From NCBI GenBank assembly GCA_001873995.1, contig MNVR01000031.1:14080-59673 (forward strand): DNA of 45,594 nucleotides. The letters run 5' to 3'. A program made the position numbers and the translations under genes. Each line of letters opens with the position of its first letter. The first letter of the stretch is position 1. The notes under the pieces are model-generated. The model was not told the origin of the DNA. It saw only the letters and a list, made by a program, of their open reading frames with translations, and ran no database searches. Source of the stretch: Candidatus Phelpsiimicrobium noxiivivens. GTDB taxonomy: Bacteria; Omnitrophota; Gorgyraeia; Velamenicoccales; Velamenicoccaceae. Below, piece after piece: positions 16,331 to 24,508 of this stretch.

Positions 16331-18102
16331 TTTTTTCGTCCGTTACTATTTCGTATAGGTTTTATCATCATCAAAGACTCTAGTTCCCCGGCAGGTAAAG
16401 TTGGCTCCTGTTCTTCGATCGGTTTGCCGACACCCAATTTAGGCTTTACTTCAACTGATCGGCGGATCTTTACTTCTAAAAACATAGGTTTCCTGTCCTT
16501 AAAAAGCCTCTTAAAAGCTATGTCAGCTTCTTTGCGGGAGGAAACCCGGGAACAGGGAATCTTATAAGCAGAAACGACATCTTGAAAATCAGGGCAACTA
16601 TAGCCGATTGTCGTAGATTGGAACCTGGAATTAAAATACTGTTTCTGGAACTGCCTGACCATGCCATAACAAGAATTATTTAATAATATAATCTTGATAG
16701 GTAGTCGATGGTGAAAAATGGTCTGAAGTTCTTGGATATTGAGCTGAAATCCGCCATCGCCGGTTATCACAACCACTTGTCTTGCGGGATTAGCAAAAGA
16801 AGCCCCTATACCCATCGGTAAAGCGGATCCCATTGCGCCCATCCCGCCTTGCGTTAAAAAACGCCTTTTATCGGATAAGAATAAAGATTGTGCGGCCCAT
16901 ATCTGATTTTGCCCTATATCGACACAGACGATCGCATCTTTAGAAAGATATGCGGATAGCTGATGCATTAAAAAATTCGGCGCTATGGCATCGCCCTTAG
17001 GGAATCCAAAAGATGGATATTTATTCTTATTGTTTTGAATTATGTTTTTCCAAACAGAGATCCTTTTTTTATCATAGGCGCCCATTCTTTCATTTAATAA
17101 TACCAAGAAATCCTTTATATCGGATTCAACGGCAATATCAACCTTAATCTTATTATTAAGTTCGTAGGGGTCGATATCCACATGAATTTTTTTGGCTGCC
17201 CTTGCAAAGGTTTCGGGTTTTGTCCCTGTTTGCCTTGTATCGAACCTTGTCCCTAAAGCTAAAAGAAGATCACAATTAGCAAGACAAAGGTTAGCGTAAC
17301 GATTCCCGTAAGTTCCTATAAAACCGACAAAAGCTGGATGATCATGAGGGAAGGCATCTAACCCCATTAACGATGAGACAACAGGCACCCCTGTCTTATC
17401 AATTAATTTTAAGAGTTCATTTTCTGCCTTTGAGAGCCTGACTCCACCCCCTACGAGAATAATTGGCCTTAAAGCAGTTTTCAACAGATCGATGGCCTTA
17501 GCAAAGTTGTTTTTATCCAAAGCGTAACTGGGCCTATTTTTAAGAGGAACAGAGAAAGGTTTAGACAAGCGAGGATTGATCCGGGCTCTCTGAATATTCA
17601 TAGGAATATCTAAAAGTACCGGGCCCGGGCGGCCTGATCTTGCGATACAGAAAGCCCTTTCAAGATAATAGCGTATTGTTCCGGGATCTTTGATCAAAAC
17701 AGCATCTTTAACGATTGGCTTGACTATCTTTGTAATATCTGTTTCCTGGAACCCGATCTGCCTGACAGGTTTGTTGAACTTAAACTCATACGTGTTTACC
17801 TGGCCTGTGATGAATATGCTGGGGATCGAATCAAAATAGCAGCTTGCGATACCTGTTATCATATTTGTGGCACCGGGGCCGCTTGTAGCCATTGCCACAC
17901 CTACACTTGCGTGCGATCTCGCAAAACCTTCCGCAGCCATTGCAGCAGCCTGTTCGTGATGCATGGATATTACCTTAATATCTTTTCTTTCATATAAGGA
18001 ATCAAGCAGATGCGTGATGGCGCCGCCGCATACTTCAAAGACGCAGCCGACATTTTCCCGCGCCAATAGATCAATGATATAATCTGAGACTTTTATTGAC
18101 AT
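16327..18102 (-). CDS. ThDP-dependent acetolactate-synthase-like enzyme, probably YerE-type two-carbon branching enzyme
   Basis: The 591-aa protein has the three domains of the acetolactate synthase family. These are a PYR domain with the catalytic glutamate E50 (MHHEQAAAMAAEGFAR), a central FAD-type domain (GGGVRLSKAENELLKL) and a PP domain with ThDP motif GDGGFQLNIQEL ending in LLNNSCYG. No IlvN-type regulatory subunit gene is near. In Yersinia pseudotuberculosis O:6 a ThDP flavoenzyme of this family, YerE, adds a pyruvate-derived acetyl unit to C4 of a CDP-3,6-dideoxy-4-ketohexose made by DdhA-B-C-D. Here the gene sits between an SDR and rfbH, next to rfbF and rfbG, so a YerE-type role is the best inference. 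Ordinary acetolactate synthase is the alternative. ATG 18102 overlaps the upstream SDR by 32 bp. Confidence 0.85.
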   Translation of the reverse strand: MSIKVSDYIIDLLARENVGCVFEVCGGAITHLLDSLYERKDIKVISMHHEQAAAMAAEGFARSHASVGVAMATSGPGATNMITGIASCYFDSIPSIFITGQVNTYEFKFNKPVRQIGFQETDITKIVKPIVKDAVLIKDPGTIRYYLERAFCIARSGRPGPVLLDIPMNIQRARINPRLSKPFSVPLKNRPSYALDKNNFAKAIDLLKTALRPIILVGGGVRLSKAENELLKLIDKTGVPVVSSLMGLDAFPHDHPAFVGFIGTYGNRYANLCLANCDLLLALGTRFDTRQTGTKPETFARAAKKIHVDIDPYELNNKIKVDIAVESDIKDFLVLLNERMGAYDKKRISVWKNIIQNNKNKYPSFGFPKGDAIAPNFLMHQLSAYLSKDAIVCVDIGQNQIWAAQSLFLSDKRRFLTQGGMGAMGSALPMGIGASFANPARQVVVITGDGGFQLNIQELQTIFHHRLPIKIILLNNSCYGMVRQFQKQYFNSRFQSTTIGYSCPDFQDVVSAYKIPCSRVSSRKEADIAFKRLFKDRKPMFLEVKIRRSVEVKPKLGVGKPIEEQEPTLPAGELESLMMIKPIRNSNGRKK

Positions 18103-19048
18103 TTTCGTAAAGATGTTTATTATTTTGAAACCAATGGATCGTTTTCTCTAACCCATGCGATAGATTTGTTTTAGGGGCCCAATTTAATTCCCGCTTAGCT
18201 TTTGTAATATCCGCTTGCCAAAAATCTGGCTCAGTTCTAGAGTTTACGATAGCTCCCCATTTAGGGCTTACTTTTCCCCCTGTCAATTTGATGATCTTAT
18301 TGACGACCTCAGCCACTGTATATTGGCTGCCCGAACCAACATTAAATATTTTTGCTCCTACCTTATTTTTATATTTAAGGAGCAATTCATAAAGATCCAG
18401 GATATCATTAATAAAAATAAAATCTCTTACGTTATCTGGTTTAGATACGCAAGGGGCCTTGCCTTTCAAACAAGACAATATAACTGAAGGTATCAAACGA
18501 GACGGATCATCGTAGTAACCATACGGAGAAAAAAGACGCAACGTAACCAGAGGCAATCCCTCTTTTTTGGCCCTAGAGTAAGCGAACAAAGTAGCGCAAG
18601 CCTTGGAACTCCCGTAATCATTCGAAGGCTCCAACAGGTCGTTTTCGCGCATCGGGGAGTCCTTTATGCCGTATTCTGAAGAAGAACTCGTATTTACAAA
18701 AAGTTTAAAATCGACCCCCTGACAAGCCTCAATTAAATTAACCGAGCCCATAAAATTGGTTTCTAAGATTTTTCTCGGATCATTCTGAAAAAAATAGCCG
18801 CCATAGACGGCTGTATGAAAAATGATCTCAGGCCTGATACGCTTAATGATCCTTTGTAAGTTTTTGCGTTCTAACAAATCAACGGAATATTTATCAATAT
18901 CCTTTATAATATCTTTTATCCTCCAAGCGATAGAGGCATGTCTTAAAAGTACTGAAATTTGAGCGCCTTTTTTTAAGAAAAGCCTTGCGAGATTTGCTCC
19001 TATAAAGCCAGTTGCTCCTGTGATCAAAATTCTTTTATTTTTTATCAT
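18071..19048 (-). CDS. Extended-SDR NAD(P)-dependent epimerase/reductase, candidate YerF-type step
   Basis: The 325-aa protein (from ATG 19048; an upstream TTG at 19069 is also open) has Rossmann motif ILITGATGFIGANL, substrate motif TSSSSEYG and a complete active site Y-G-S-S-K (NDYGSSKACATLF). FNVGSGSQYTVAEV is the usual C-terminal NDP-sugar epimerase pattern. It lies between CDP-glucose 4,6-dehydratase and the YerE-like enzyme. In yersiniose synthesis the reductase YerF reduces the side-chain ketone after YerE, and this is the obvious candidate for that step. It could equally be a 4-ketoreductase giving abequose or paratose. The assignment rests on position, not on a specific motif. Confidence 0.82.
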   Translation of the reverse strand: MIKNKRILITGATGFIGANLARLFLKKGAQISVLLRHASIAWRIKDIIKDIDKYSVDLLERKNLQRIIKRIRPEIIFHTAVYGGYFFQNDPRKILETNFMGSVNLIEACQGVDFKLFVNTSSSSEYGIKDSPMRENDLLEPSNDYGSSKACATLFAYSRAKKEGLPLVTLRLFSPYGYYDDPSRLIPSVILSCLKGKAPCVSKPDNVRDFIFINDILDLYELLLKYKNKVGAKIFNVGSGSQYTVAEVVNKIIKLTGGKVSPKWGAIVNSRTEPDFWQADITKAKRELNWAPKTNLSHGLEKTIHWFQNNKHLYENVNKSLRLYH

Positions 19049-20018
19049 TTTTATCTTTATACCATTCAATAGTTTTTGCTAAGCTCTTTTCCAAACTATA
19101 TTTTGGTTTCCAATTCAATATCTTCCTTGCCTTTAACGATGATAAATATTGATGTTTGATCTCATATTTAGCGTGGTTCAGTATCTTATAATTAGTTTTC
19201 TTGCTGGCACTTCGGTAAATAGTTTTAACTAATTTAAGCACAGTGATCGGTTTTTCATTGCTAAAATTAAAGGCCTCGCCATTTAAATTTAGCTTTTTTG
19301 TATTTTCAGCCAAGAGGGTATATCCTTCAACAATGTCATCAACATAAATATAATCTCTCGTATATCGGCCGTTGCTTCTTATAAGGAGGGTTTTTCCCCG
19401 CAAGGCGCACCTGATAGCATCAGGTATGATCCTTGAATAATGATATTCTCCGGGCCCAAAAATATTTCCACATCTGGTAACAACGGCAGGCAGGCCATAG
19501 GTATACGAATAGGCATGCGCGATCAGATCAGCGCAGCTTTTAGAAACATCATAAGGATGCTTTCCCATTAAAGCAAGATCTTCATTGTAAGGAAGATCTT
19601 TATGGCTCCCGTAAGCTTTATCGCTTGACGCGATCACAATTGACTGGACTTGTTTTGAATTTCGGCAAGCTTCAAGAATATTCCAAGTCCCACAAATATT
19701 TGAAGAAAAAGCAGCTAAGGGATGAATAAGACACTTTCCGACAATAGCTTCAGCCGCCAAATGGAAAACAAATTTGATCTTGTATTTTTTTATTATGCTG
19801 TTAACTAATTTATAATCTGCGACATCCCCTTTTATCGCTATGATTTGTTTACGGTCCGTATTTGTTAAAACTGTGTTTTTTCTTCCTAAAACAAGATCCA
19901 AGCCGATAACATTAGCTCCGCGTGAATTCAAATTTTTTGTAAGGTGTGAACCTAAAAAACCTTCGTGTCCCGTAACGAGGACATTTTTATTGTTCCAGAA
20001 TTTATTTTTAATGCTCAT
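19035..20018 (-). CDS. rfbG: CDP-glucose 4,6-dehydratase (RfbG/DdhB)
   Basis: The 327-aa SDR opens NVLVTGHEGFLGSHL and has SSDKAYGSH with the active site H-P-Y-D-V-S-K-S-C-A-D-L. It continues with CGNIFGPGEYHYSRIIPDAIRCALRGK and RDYIYVDDIVEGY, the order seen in CDP-glucose 4,6-dehydratases, which convert CDP-glucose to CDP-4-keto-6-deoxyglucose. It is about 30 residues shorter than well-known RfbG proteins. I chose ATG 20018 because it overlaps the rfbF stop as ATGA; GTG 20033 and ATG 20024 are also in frame. The adjacent rfbF (CDP-glucose supply) and nearby rfbH (next step) make the assignment strong. Confidence 0.9.
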   Translation of the reverse strand: MSIKNKFWNNKNVLVTGHEGFLGSHLTKNLNSRGANVIGLDLVLGRKNTVLTNTDRKQIIAIKGDVADYKLVNSIIKKYKIKFVFHLAAEAIVGKCLIHPLAAFSSNICGTWNILEACRNSKQVQSIVIASSDKAYGSHKDLPYNEDLALMGKHPYDVSKSCADLIAHAYSYTYGLPAVVTRCGNIFGPGEYHYSRIIPDAIRCALRGKTLLIRSNGRYTRDYIYVDDIVEGYTLLAENTKKLNLNGEAFNFSNEKPITVLKLVKTIYRSASKKTNYKILNHAKYEIKHQYLSSLKARKILNWKPKYSLEKSLAKTIEWYKDKNDKK

Positions 20019-20800
20019 TTCCATATCTTCCACGGCGCTTTATTATCTCTCCATAGATCATTGAGCATATGGTATTCCCTGGGTGTATCCACGCATTGCC
20101 AGAAACCGTTATGTTTATACATCCCTAATTGTTTATTTTTAACCATCCGGTTCAAGACTTCTGTCTCTAAGATCAAGTCGTCTCCCGGCCCAAAATATTT
20201 ACCAATGGCCTGCTTATTAAAGACCATAAATCCTCCGTTTATCAACCCCATGCTGACATTGGGTTTTTCGTTAAATTGTGTAATAAGTCCGCCCTTAATC
20301 TCCATTTCACCGAAGCGGCCTGAAGGATGGACGCCTGTTATTGTCCCCATAAGTTGCGATTTTTTATGTGTAGCCAGCAATGCCGCGATATTAATATCAG
20401 CAACACCATCTCCGTAAGTAACGCAAAACGATTCGCAATTCTTTAAGTATTTTCTTATGTTCCATATTCTCGCGCCTGTTTGAGCCGTCTGGCCGGTTTC
20501 AACCAGAGTTATCTTCCAGTCAGCCTCATTATGATCATTTTGCAATGTGACCGAGCCCTCATCGCCTAAAGTCAAGGTGATATCGCCTGTCTTTGCCGCG
20601 TAATTTAGAAAGAACTCTTTGATAAGCCAACCTTTGTAACCTAAACAAAGAATAAATTCTTTGATCCCATAATGAGCATAGATCTTCATGATATGCCAAA
20701 GTATGGGCCTATCACCAATAGAAAGCATAGGCTTTGGTAAAACCTCTGAAATATCCCTGATCCTGGTTCCCTGGCCCCCGCAAAGTATGACCGATTTCAT
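20015..20800 (-). CDS. rfbF: Glucose-1-phosphate cytidylyltransferase (RfbF/DdhA)
   Basis: The 261-aa protein begins MKSVILCGGQGTRIRDISE, a nucleotidyltransferase phosphate-binding loop. It has KPMLSIGDRPILWHIMKIYAHYG, CVTYGDGVADIN (metal site) and GFWQCVDTPREYHMLNDLW, all close to RfbF. It makes CDP-glucose from glucose 1-phosphate and CTP, the first committed step for CDP-dideoxy sugars. ATG 20800 is chosen over the longer open frame to 20863 because a GGGAG Shine-Dalgarno lies 6 nt upstream, the length then matches the family, and the longer form would overlap the GT2 by 60 bp. It is directly followed by rfbG (ATGA overlap). Confidence 0.95.
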   Translation of the reverse strand: MKSVILCGGQGTRIRDISEVLPKPMLSIGDRPILWHIMKIYAHYGIKEFILCLGYKGWLIKEFFLNYAAKTGDITLTLGDEGSVTLQNDHNEADWKITLVETGQTAQTGARIWNIRKYLKNCESFCVTYGDGVADINIAALLATHKKSQLMGTITGVHPSGRFGEMEIKGGLITQFNEKPNVSMGLINGGFMVFNKQAIGKYFGPGDDLILETEVLNRMVKNKQLGMYKHNGFWQCVDTPREYHMLNDLWRDNKAPWKIWK

Positions 20801-20801
20801 A

Positions 20802-21791
20802 TCATTCTCCCAGTTTGATTTTTTTAAGGAATGAACTACTGACATTGTTTTTATAATTTTCAACCAGCGGCCTTAAAATAAAACGAGGCGTTAGGATCGT
20901 TCCGAGAGAATAAAACCAAAACAAAGGATTAAAAATATTAAGCCACTTCATTTTCACTAACAGGTAGATCTCTCTTAAAAGCTGCCCGAAAGTCCCGAAA
21001 TTTTTGATCTGTACTAAACCGATAAAATTATTGGCGATAAAATGATTGACTAAATACGTTTTTAAGCCCTTAAAACGATCTTCAAAGAATGTTTCATTGA
21101 CAAGTTTATACCATCGCATCATCGGTGATATCTGATAGACAAAAGGCTTCATGGAGCCGTTATCACTGATGCGCACGGCGATAATATTTTCTTTTAAGAT
21201 AGCAGCTTTATATTGTTTTAACATGTCCGCTACTAGAGCCGCTGTTTCAATGAACGGTTCCTGTCTAAAATCTATACGCATATCTTTCTTTCTGAAGGCC
21301 ATACCCGAGATCTGTCCCGAAAGAGTCAAAACATCTGCGATTTTATCCTGTGGGCCGTCTATAGATACTATCTCAAGCCTTTTAAATTGTTTTGTTATTC
21401 TTACTGGCTTCGCCGGATCTGAAATAAACCAATAATAAGGCCTTGCAACAAGGCCGATATCATTGCTTAAATTAAAAGCTAAAATGACTTTTTTTAACGC
21501 GTCAGGGCAAGCTATATCATCGGCGGACATAAAAAAAAGAATATCTCCTGTGGCATGCTTTCGGCACACATTTAAATTTTTGCCACAACCCAAATTTTCT
21601 TTATTGCGGTAAAGCCTGATACGCGGATCATTAAATGAATTTATCCTATCGATCGTGTTGTCGGTAGAGGAATTATCCACGATCACCAATTCAAAATCTT
21701 TTACAGATTGCGCCAATAAAGATTTTATGGTTTCACTGATCGTAGCCTCTGCGTTGTATGCCGGTAAACAAATACTTATTTTTTCATTCAT
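20802..21791 (-). CDS. Family 2 glycosyltransferase
   Basis: The 329-aa protein has a canonical GT2 N-terminus (ISICLPAYNAEATISETIKSLLAQS), ELVIVDNSSTDNT, a RNKENLGCGKNLN loop and the metal-binding motif in LFFMSADDIACPDAL. The second half has a hydrophobic C-terminal region (LINIFNPLFWFYSLGTIL type) that may contact the membrane. It would transfer a sugar from a nucleotide donor to the lipid-linked chain. It lies between the GT2-methyltransferase fusion (13 bp gap) and rfbF (1 bp gap). The donor is not predictable; the neighbouring CDP-sugar block makes a CDP sugar possible. Confidence 0.9.
   Translation of the reverse strand: MNEKISICLPAYNAEATISETIKSLLAQSVKDFELVIVDNSSTDNTIDRINSFNDPRIRLYRNKENLGCGKNLNVCRKHATGDILFFMSADDIACPDALKKVILAFNLSNDIGLVARPYYWFISDPAKPVRITKQFKRLEIVSIDGPQDKIADVLTLSGQISGMAFRKKDMRIDFRQEPFIETAALVADMLKQYKAAILKENIIAVRISDNGSMKPFVYQISPMMRWYKLVNETFFEDRFKGLKTYLVNHFIANNFIGLVQIKNFGTFGQLLREIYLLVKMKWLNIFNPLFWFYSLGTILTPRFILRPLVENYKNNVSSSFLKKIKLGE
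20807..20811 (-). promoter_or_regulatory. Shine-Dalgarno site of rfbF
   Basis: The minus strand reads GGGAG here, 6 nt before ATG 20800. It decides the rfbF start in favour of the shorter 261-aa form. The stop of the upstream glycosyltransferase lies between the site and the start, so reinitiation is likely. Confidence 0.75.
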
Positions 21792-21804
21792 ATTTAATTT
21801 TGAG

Positions 21805-23301
21805 CTAATTTCTAAAGACTAATTCCCAGCTATAATAACCAAAAATTGGTATTTTTATCTGTCTTAACATGTGGAATATTTTATTAAGATAGATCTTTCT
21901 ACACAAGCCCATCCTTTTTAAAAAAAAGTCTAATACAGGAAACCACAATAGCGTTTTCTTTTCTTCCAGTTTTTCAAAACCGTATTTTTGAAATAACTGC
22001 AAGAGTGGTTTAACATCCATATATTCTCTGACATGAGTGGGATCTATCACCCATTTTCTGTTATTACGGTAAAAATACCACGCGTATCGTTTTTTAAACA
22101 CCGTCGTTAAATAAACAATGGAATAGCTTTTTAAAATTCTTTTTATCTCACGGACCATGCATTCATCATCAGGAACATGTTCAATGACCTGCGTGCTCAC
22201 TATGAAATCTATGCTTTGAGCCCCCAGATCTCTTATGTTACATACATCATCATTGAAACATTTAAATACAGGGTTTATCTGTTTAACAATATCAATTCTT
22301 TTCTTTGAACTATCCACAGCGAATACTTCTTTATTCAGAAGATAACCACTTTCATTTAAGGCATATAATAGGGCGCCATCGCCACAACCTAGATCGCAGA
22401 AACTTTTCCCTTGGCTTGCCGCAAGATACTTTTGAAGTAAGTAAGGAACCTCTAAATTATAATAATGAGGCAAATCTTGCGGCATCTGTTTTTCACCTTT
22501 GAAAATATAAATTATTCCAACACAAAATTTTAGCCAGTACATACTAAGTGTAAGCACGGGATGCAGTAATAGTTTTTTGAACTTGCCATTTTCAAAAAAA
22601 ACTCCAAAATAACGATAACGTAAACCAACCTGTTTATTTATAATTAGGTCGTTTTCTCCCCACTTGCGAATGTAGGAACTAATATTTTTGGCATAAAAAG
22701 CCTTTTTTTTAAGATAATTACTTAGGCTAAACCTGCCTTCATTGTGATATAAAGGTGATTCTATAATATCTGTATTACCAAATTGTTTAATTCGTCTGTC
22801 CAAATCCCAATCTTCCCCTTCATTGAATCTTTCATCAAAACCGCCCGCGTTTAAAAAGGCATCGCGCCTAATAAAGCGAACAGCGTCAATACACGTTGTA
22901 TTGTAAAAACTTCGTTCAAAATCTCTTACTTTGATCCAAAAACCACGCCCCTTGATCTTTTCCGGTATATATAAAGCGATGAGATCTTCTTCTTGGCATT
23001 TCTTAACGCAGTCCTTAATGACTGTTTTGGACAATTGCATATCCGCATCCAAGTAAAGAATATATTCGCCGTGTGCCTGTTTTATACCAAAATTCCTTTG
23101 GGCAGATCTCTCGGGCCCAAAATTACAAATTTTTGCACCATATCTCGCGGCTATTTCCTTTGTAGAATCTGTTGAATTATTATCAACAACAATTACTTCT
23201 ATCCTCTCGTGGCAAAAATCCTGATTTATAATAGATGCCAGACAAAAACCGATTCGGCACGCTTCATTTTTTGTTGAAATAATTACTGAAACATCAATCA
23301 T
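21805..23301 (-). CDS. Fusion: GT2 glycosyltransferase plus SAM-dependent methyltransferase
   Basis: The 498-aa protein carries two complete enzymes. Residues 1-265 form a GT2 domain (VSVIISTKNEACRIGFCLASI, VVDNNSTDST, metal motif D85-A-D87, then GGFDERFNEGEDWDLDRRI). From about 273 a class I methyltransferase follows with motif I FCDLGCGDGALL (301-312), SIDFIVSTQVIEHVPDDECMV and a motif VI region SIVYLTTVFKKR. A hydrophobic helix (LTLSMYWLKFCVGIIYIF) lies at the junction and may anchor it to the membrane. The arrangement suggests that a sugar is added and then methylated, perhaps as a chain cap, but that is inference. Met273 begins the methyltransferase part, so a former gene boundary may lie there. 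Confidence 0.88.
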   Translation of the reverse strand: MIDVSVIISTKNEACRIGFCLASIINQDFCHERIEVIVVDNNSTDSTKEIAARYGAKICNFGPERSAQRNFGIKQAHGEYILYLDADMQLSKTVIKDCVKKCQEEDLIALYIPEKIKGRGFWIKVRDFERSFYNTTCIDAVRFIRRDAFLNAGGFDERFNEGEDWDLDRRIKQFGNTDIIESPLYHNEGRFSLSNYLKKKAFYAKNISSYIRKWGENDLIINKQVGLRYRYFGVFFENGKFKKLLLHPVLTLSMYWLKFCVGIIYIFKGEKQMPQDLPHYYNLEVPYLLQKYLAASQGKSFCDLGCGDGALLYALNESGYLLNKEVFAVDSSKKRIDIVKQINPVFKCFNDDVCNIRDLGAQSIDFIVSTQVIEHVPDDECMVREIKRILKSYSIVYLTTVFKKRYAWYFYRNNRKWVIDPTHVREYMDVKPLLQLFQKYGFEKLEEKKTLLWFPVLDFFLKRMGLCRKIYLNKIFHMLRQIKIPIFGYYSWELVFRN

Positions 23302-23314
23302 TATAACAGCCTCG

Positions 23315-24505
23315 TTAGAATTTAGCCAACTGATATCTAGTTATTGCTACTAATGCACCTAAATAAAGCCAAAACATATATGACAATTGTAATGAGTATA
23401 GGTCCACATCAAAAAAACTATGCGTCAGGAAACTTACAATGGCGCAAAAAACACACAAAAGATATATATCCCGGCTTTTAACATATGCCTTGCCGGCATT
23501 TTTGAGCACAAAAAATACAAATCCCAGAAAACTCAAAAGGCTAAAAAATCCACCCTCTGCAAAGATCTGTAAATAACAATTATGTGCATGACGAACTGAT
23601 AGCTGTGGGATAAATTTAGAAAAATTTTGCATATAAGTGCCTATTCCAGAGCCGATAAAAGGATGTTCCAGGATCATAGGCAAGGTATTTTTCCAAATTA
23701 TAAACCGTTGAGAATCAAAATTGGATGATCCCAAGAGAAACAACCTTTTGCCTATAGGAAAAAATACAGACAATCCTACGAATAAGGCCAGCGCAAAAAA
23801 AACACGGCGTTTTTGCCCCCAAAGCACCGCGGCCAAAACAATGGAAAATATCAAACTGGTAAAAGCGCCTCTTGAAGATGTCAAAAAAAGTACTATGACT
23901 ATCAAGAATGCCCCAAACATTAAAAACATAAAGCGCAATGTTGATTTCTTTAAATTATCTAAAAGAACGCTTAAGGATATACAAAACGCTACGGTCAGAT
24001 AAGATCCCAAAAGATTATAGTGAATAAATACCGCAGTAACACCATAAATTCCATTCACATGTTTTATTAACTCTCTATGAAAGAACCAGTCTGAACACGT
24101 AAAATATTGATACAATCCATCAATACAAACAAGCCAGGCTGCCGCTAATCCGAAAAATATAAAACGCCGAACACGGATGGGATCGGTCAATGTATCACTG
24201 GCAATCAGAAAGATAAAAACAAACTTCATCCATTTTCCAAAAAGCGCCCTGAGGCTTATGTCTAAGAAAGAACCGCTGTTCAGCAAAGACAAAGCTCCAA
24301 ATAAAAAAAATAGTAAAAGAAAAACATGTGACAAGGAGCGCATAAAAGCGAAATCAGGATGAGCGATCTTCTTAGCCGCAAAAAATAAGATCGCCAAAAC
24401 GCAAAGTATTTCAGTTACGGCTTTATAAAACGGCACCATAAAAATAAGCGCGCAAAGAGTCAACGATACGGCTGTATCGAAAAATAAGTATGCTTTGGTT
24501 CTCAT
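23315..24505 (-). CDS. O-antigen ligase/polymerase-like membrane protein (WaaL/Wzy family)
   Basis: The 396-aa protein has about ten to twelve predicted membrane helices. The family signature sits near the C-terminus: HPFIGSGIGTYMQNF followed by a loop and RHAHNCYLQIFAEGGFFSLLSFLGF. This is the O-antigen ligase (Wzy_C/PF04932-type) motif. It would act on the periplasmic face, either transferring polyprenyl-linked glycan to lipid A-core (WaaL) or polymerising repeat units (Wzy). An ABC exporter is encoded in the same operon and no Wzx flippase is seen, so ligase is more likely. Sequence alone does not separate the two. It starts 3 bp after the initiating transferase gene reads in its own frame downstream. 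Confidence 0.85.
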   Translation of the reverse strand: MRTKAYLFFDTAVSLTLCALIFMVPFYKAVTEILCVLAILFFAAKKIAHPDFAFMRSLSHVFLLLFFLFGALSLLNSGSFLDISLRALFGKWMKFVFIFLIASDTLTDPIRVRRFIFFGLAAAWLVCIDGLYQYFTCSDWFFHRELIKHVNGIYGVTAVFIHYNLLGSYLTVAFCISLSVLLDNLKKSTLRFMFLMFGAFLIVIVLFLTSSRGAFTSLIFSIVLAAVLWGQKRRVFFALALFVGLSVFFPIGKRLFLLGSSNFDSQRFIIWKNTLPMILEHPFIGSGIGTYMQNFSKFIPQLSVRHAHNCYLQIFAEGGFFSLLSFLGFVFFVLKNAGKAYVKSRDIYLLCVFCAIVSFLTHSFFDVDLYSLQLSYMFWLYLGALVAITRYQLAKF

Positions 24506-24508
24506 GCT

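Noticed and set aside
16327-18102. Plain acetolactate synthase (IlvB) as the primary call
   Set aside because: Not excluded, but the absence of IlvN and the position between CDP-dideoxysugar genes make a YerE-type role more likely.
20801-20863. Longer rfbF start at 20863
   Set aside because: It would overlap the GT2 by about 60 bp and add 21 residues absent from the family; the GGGAG site favours ATG 20800.
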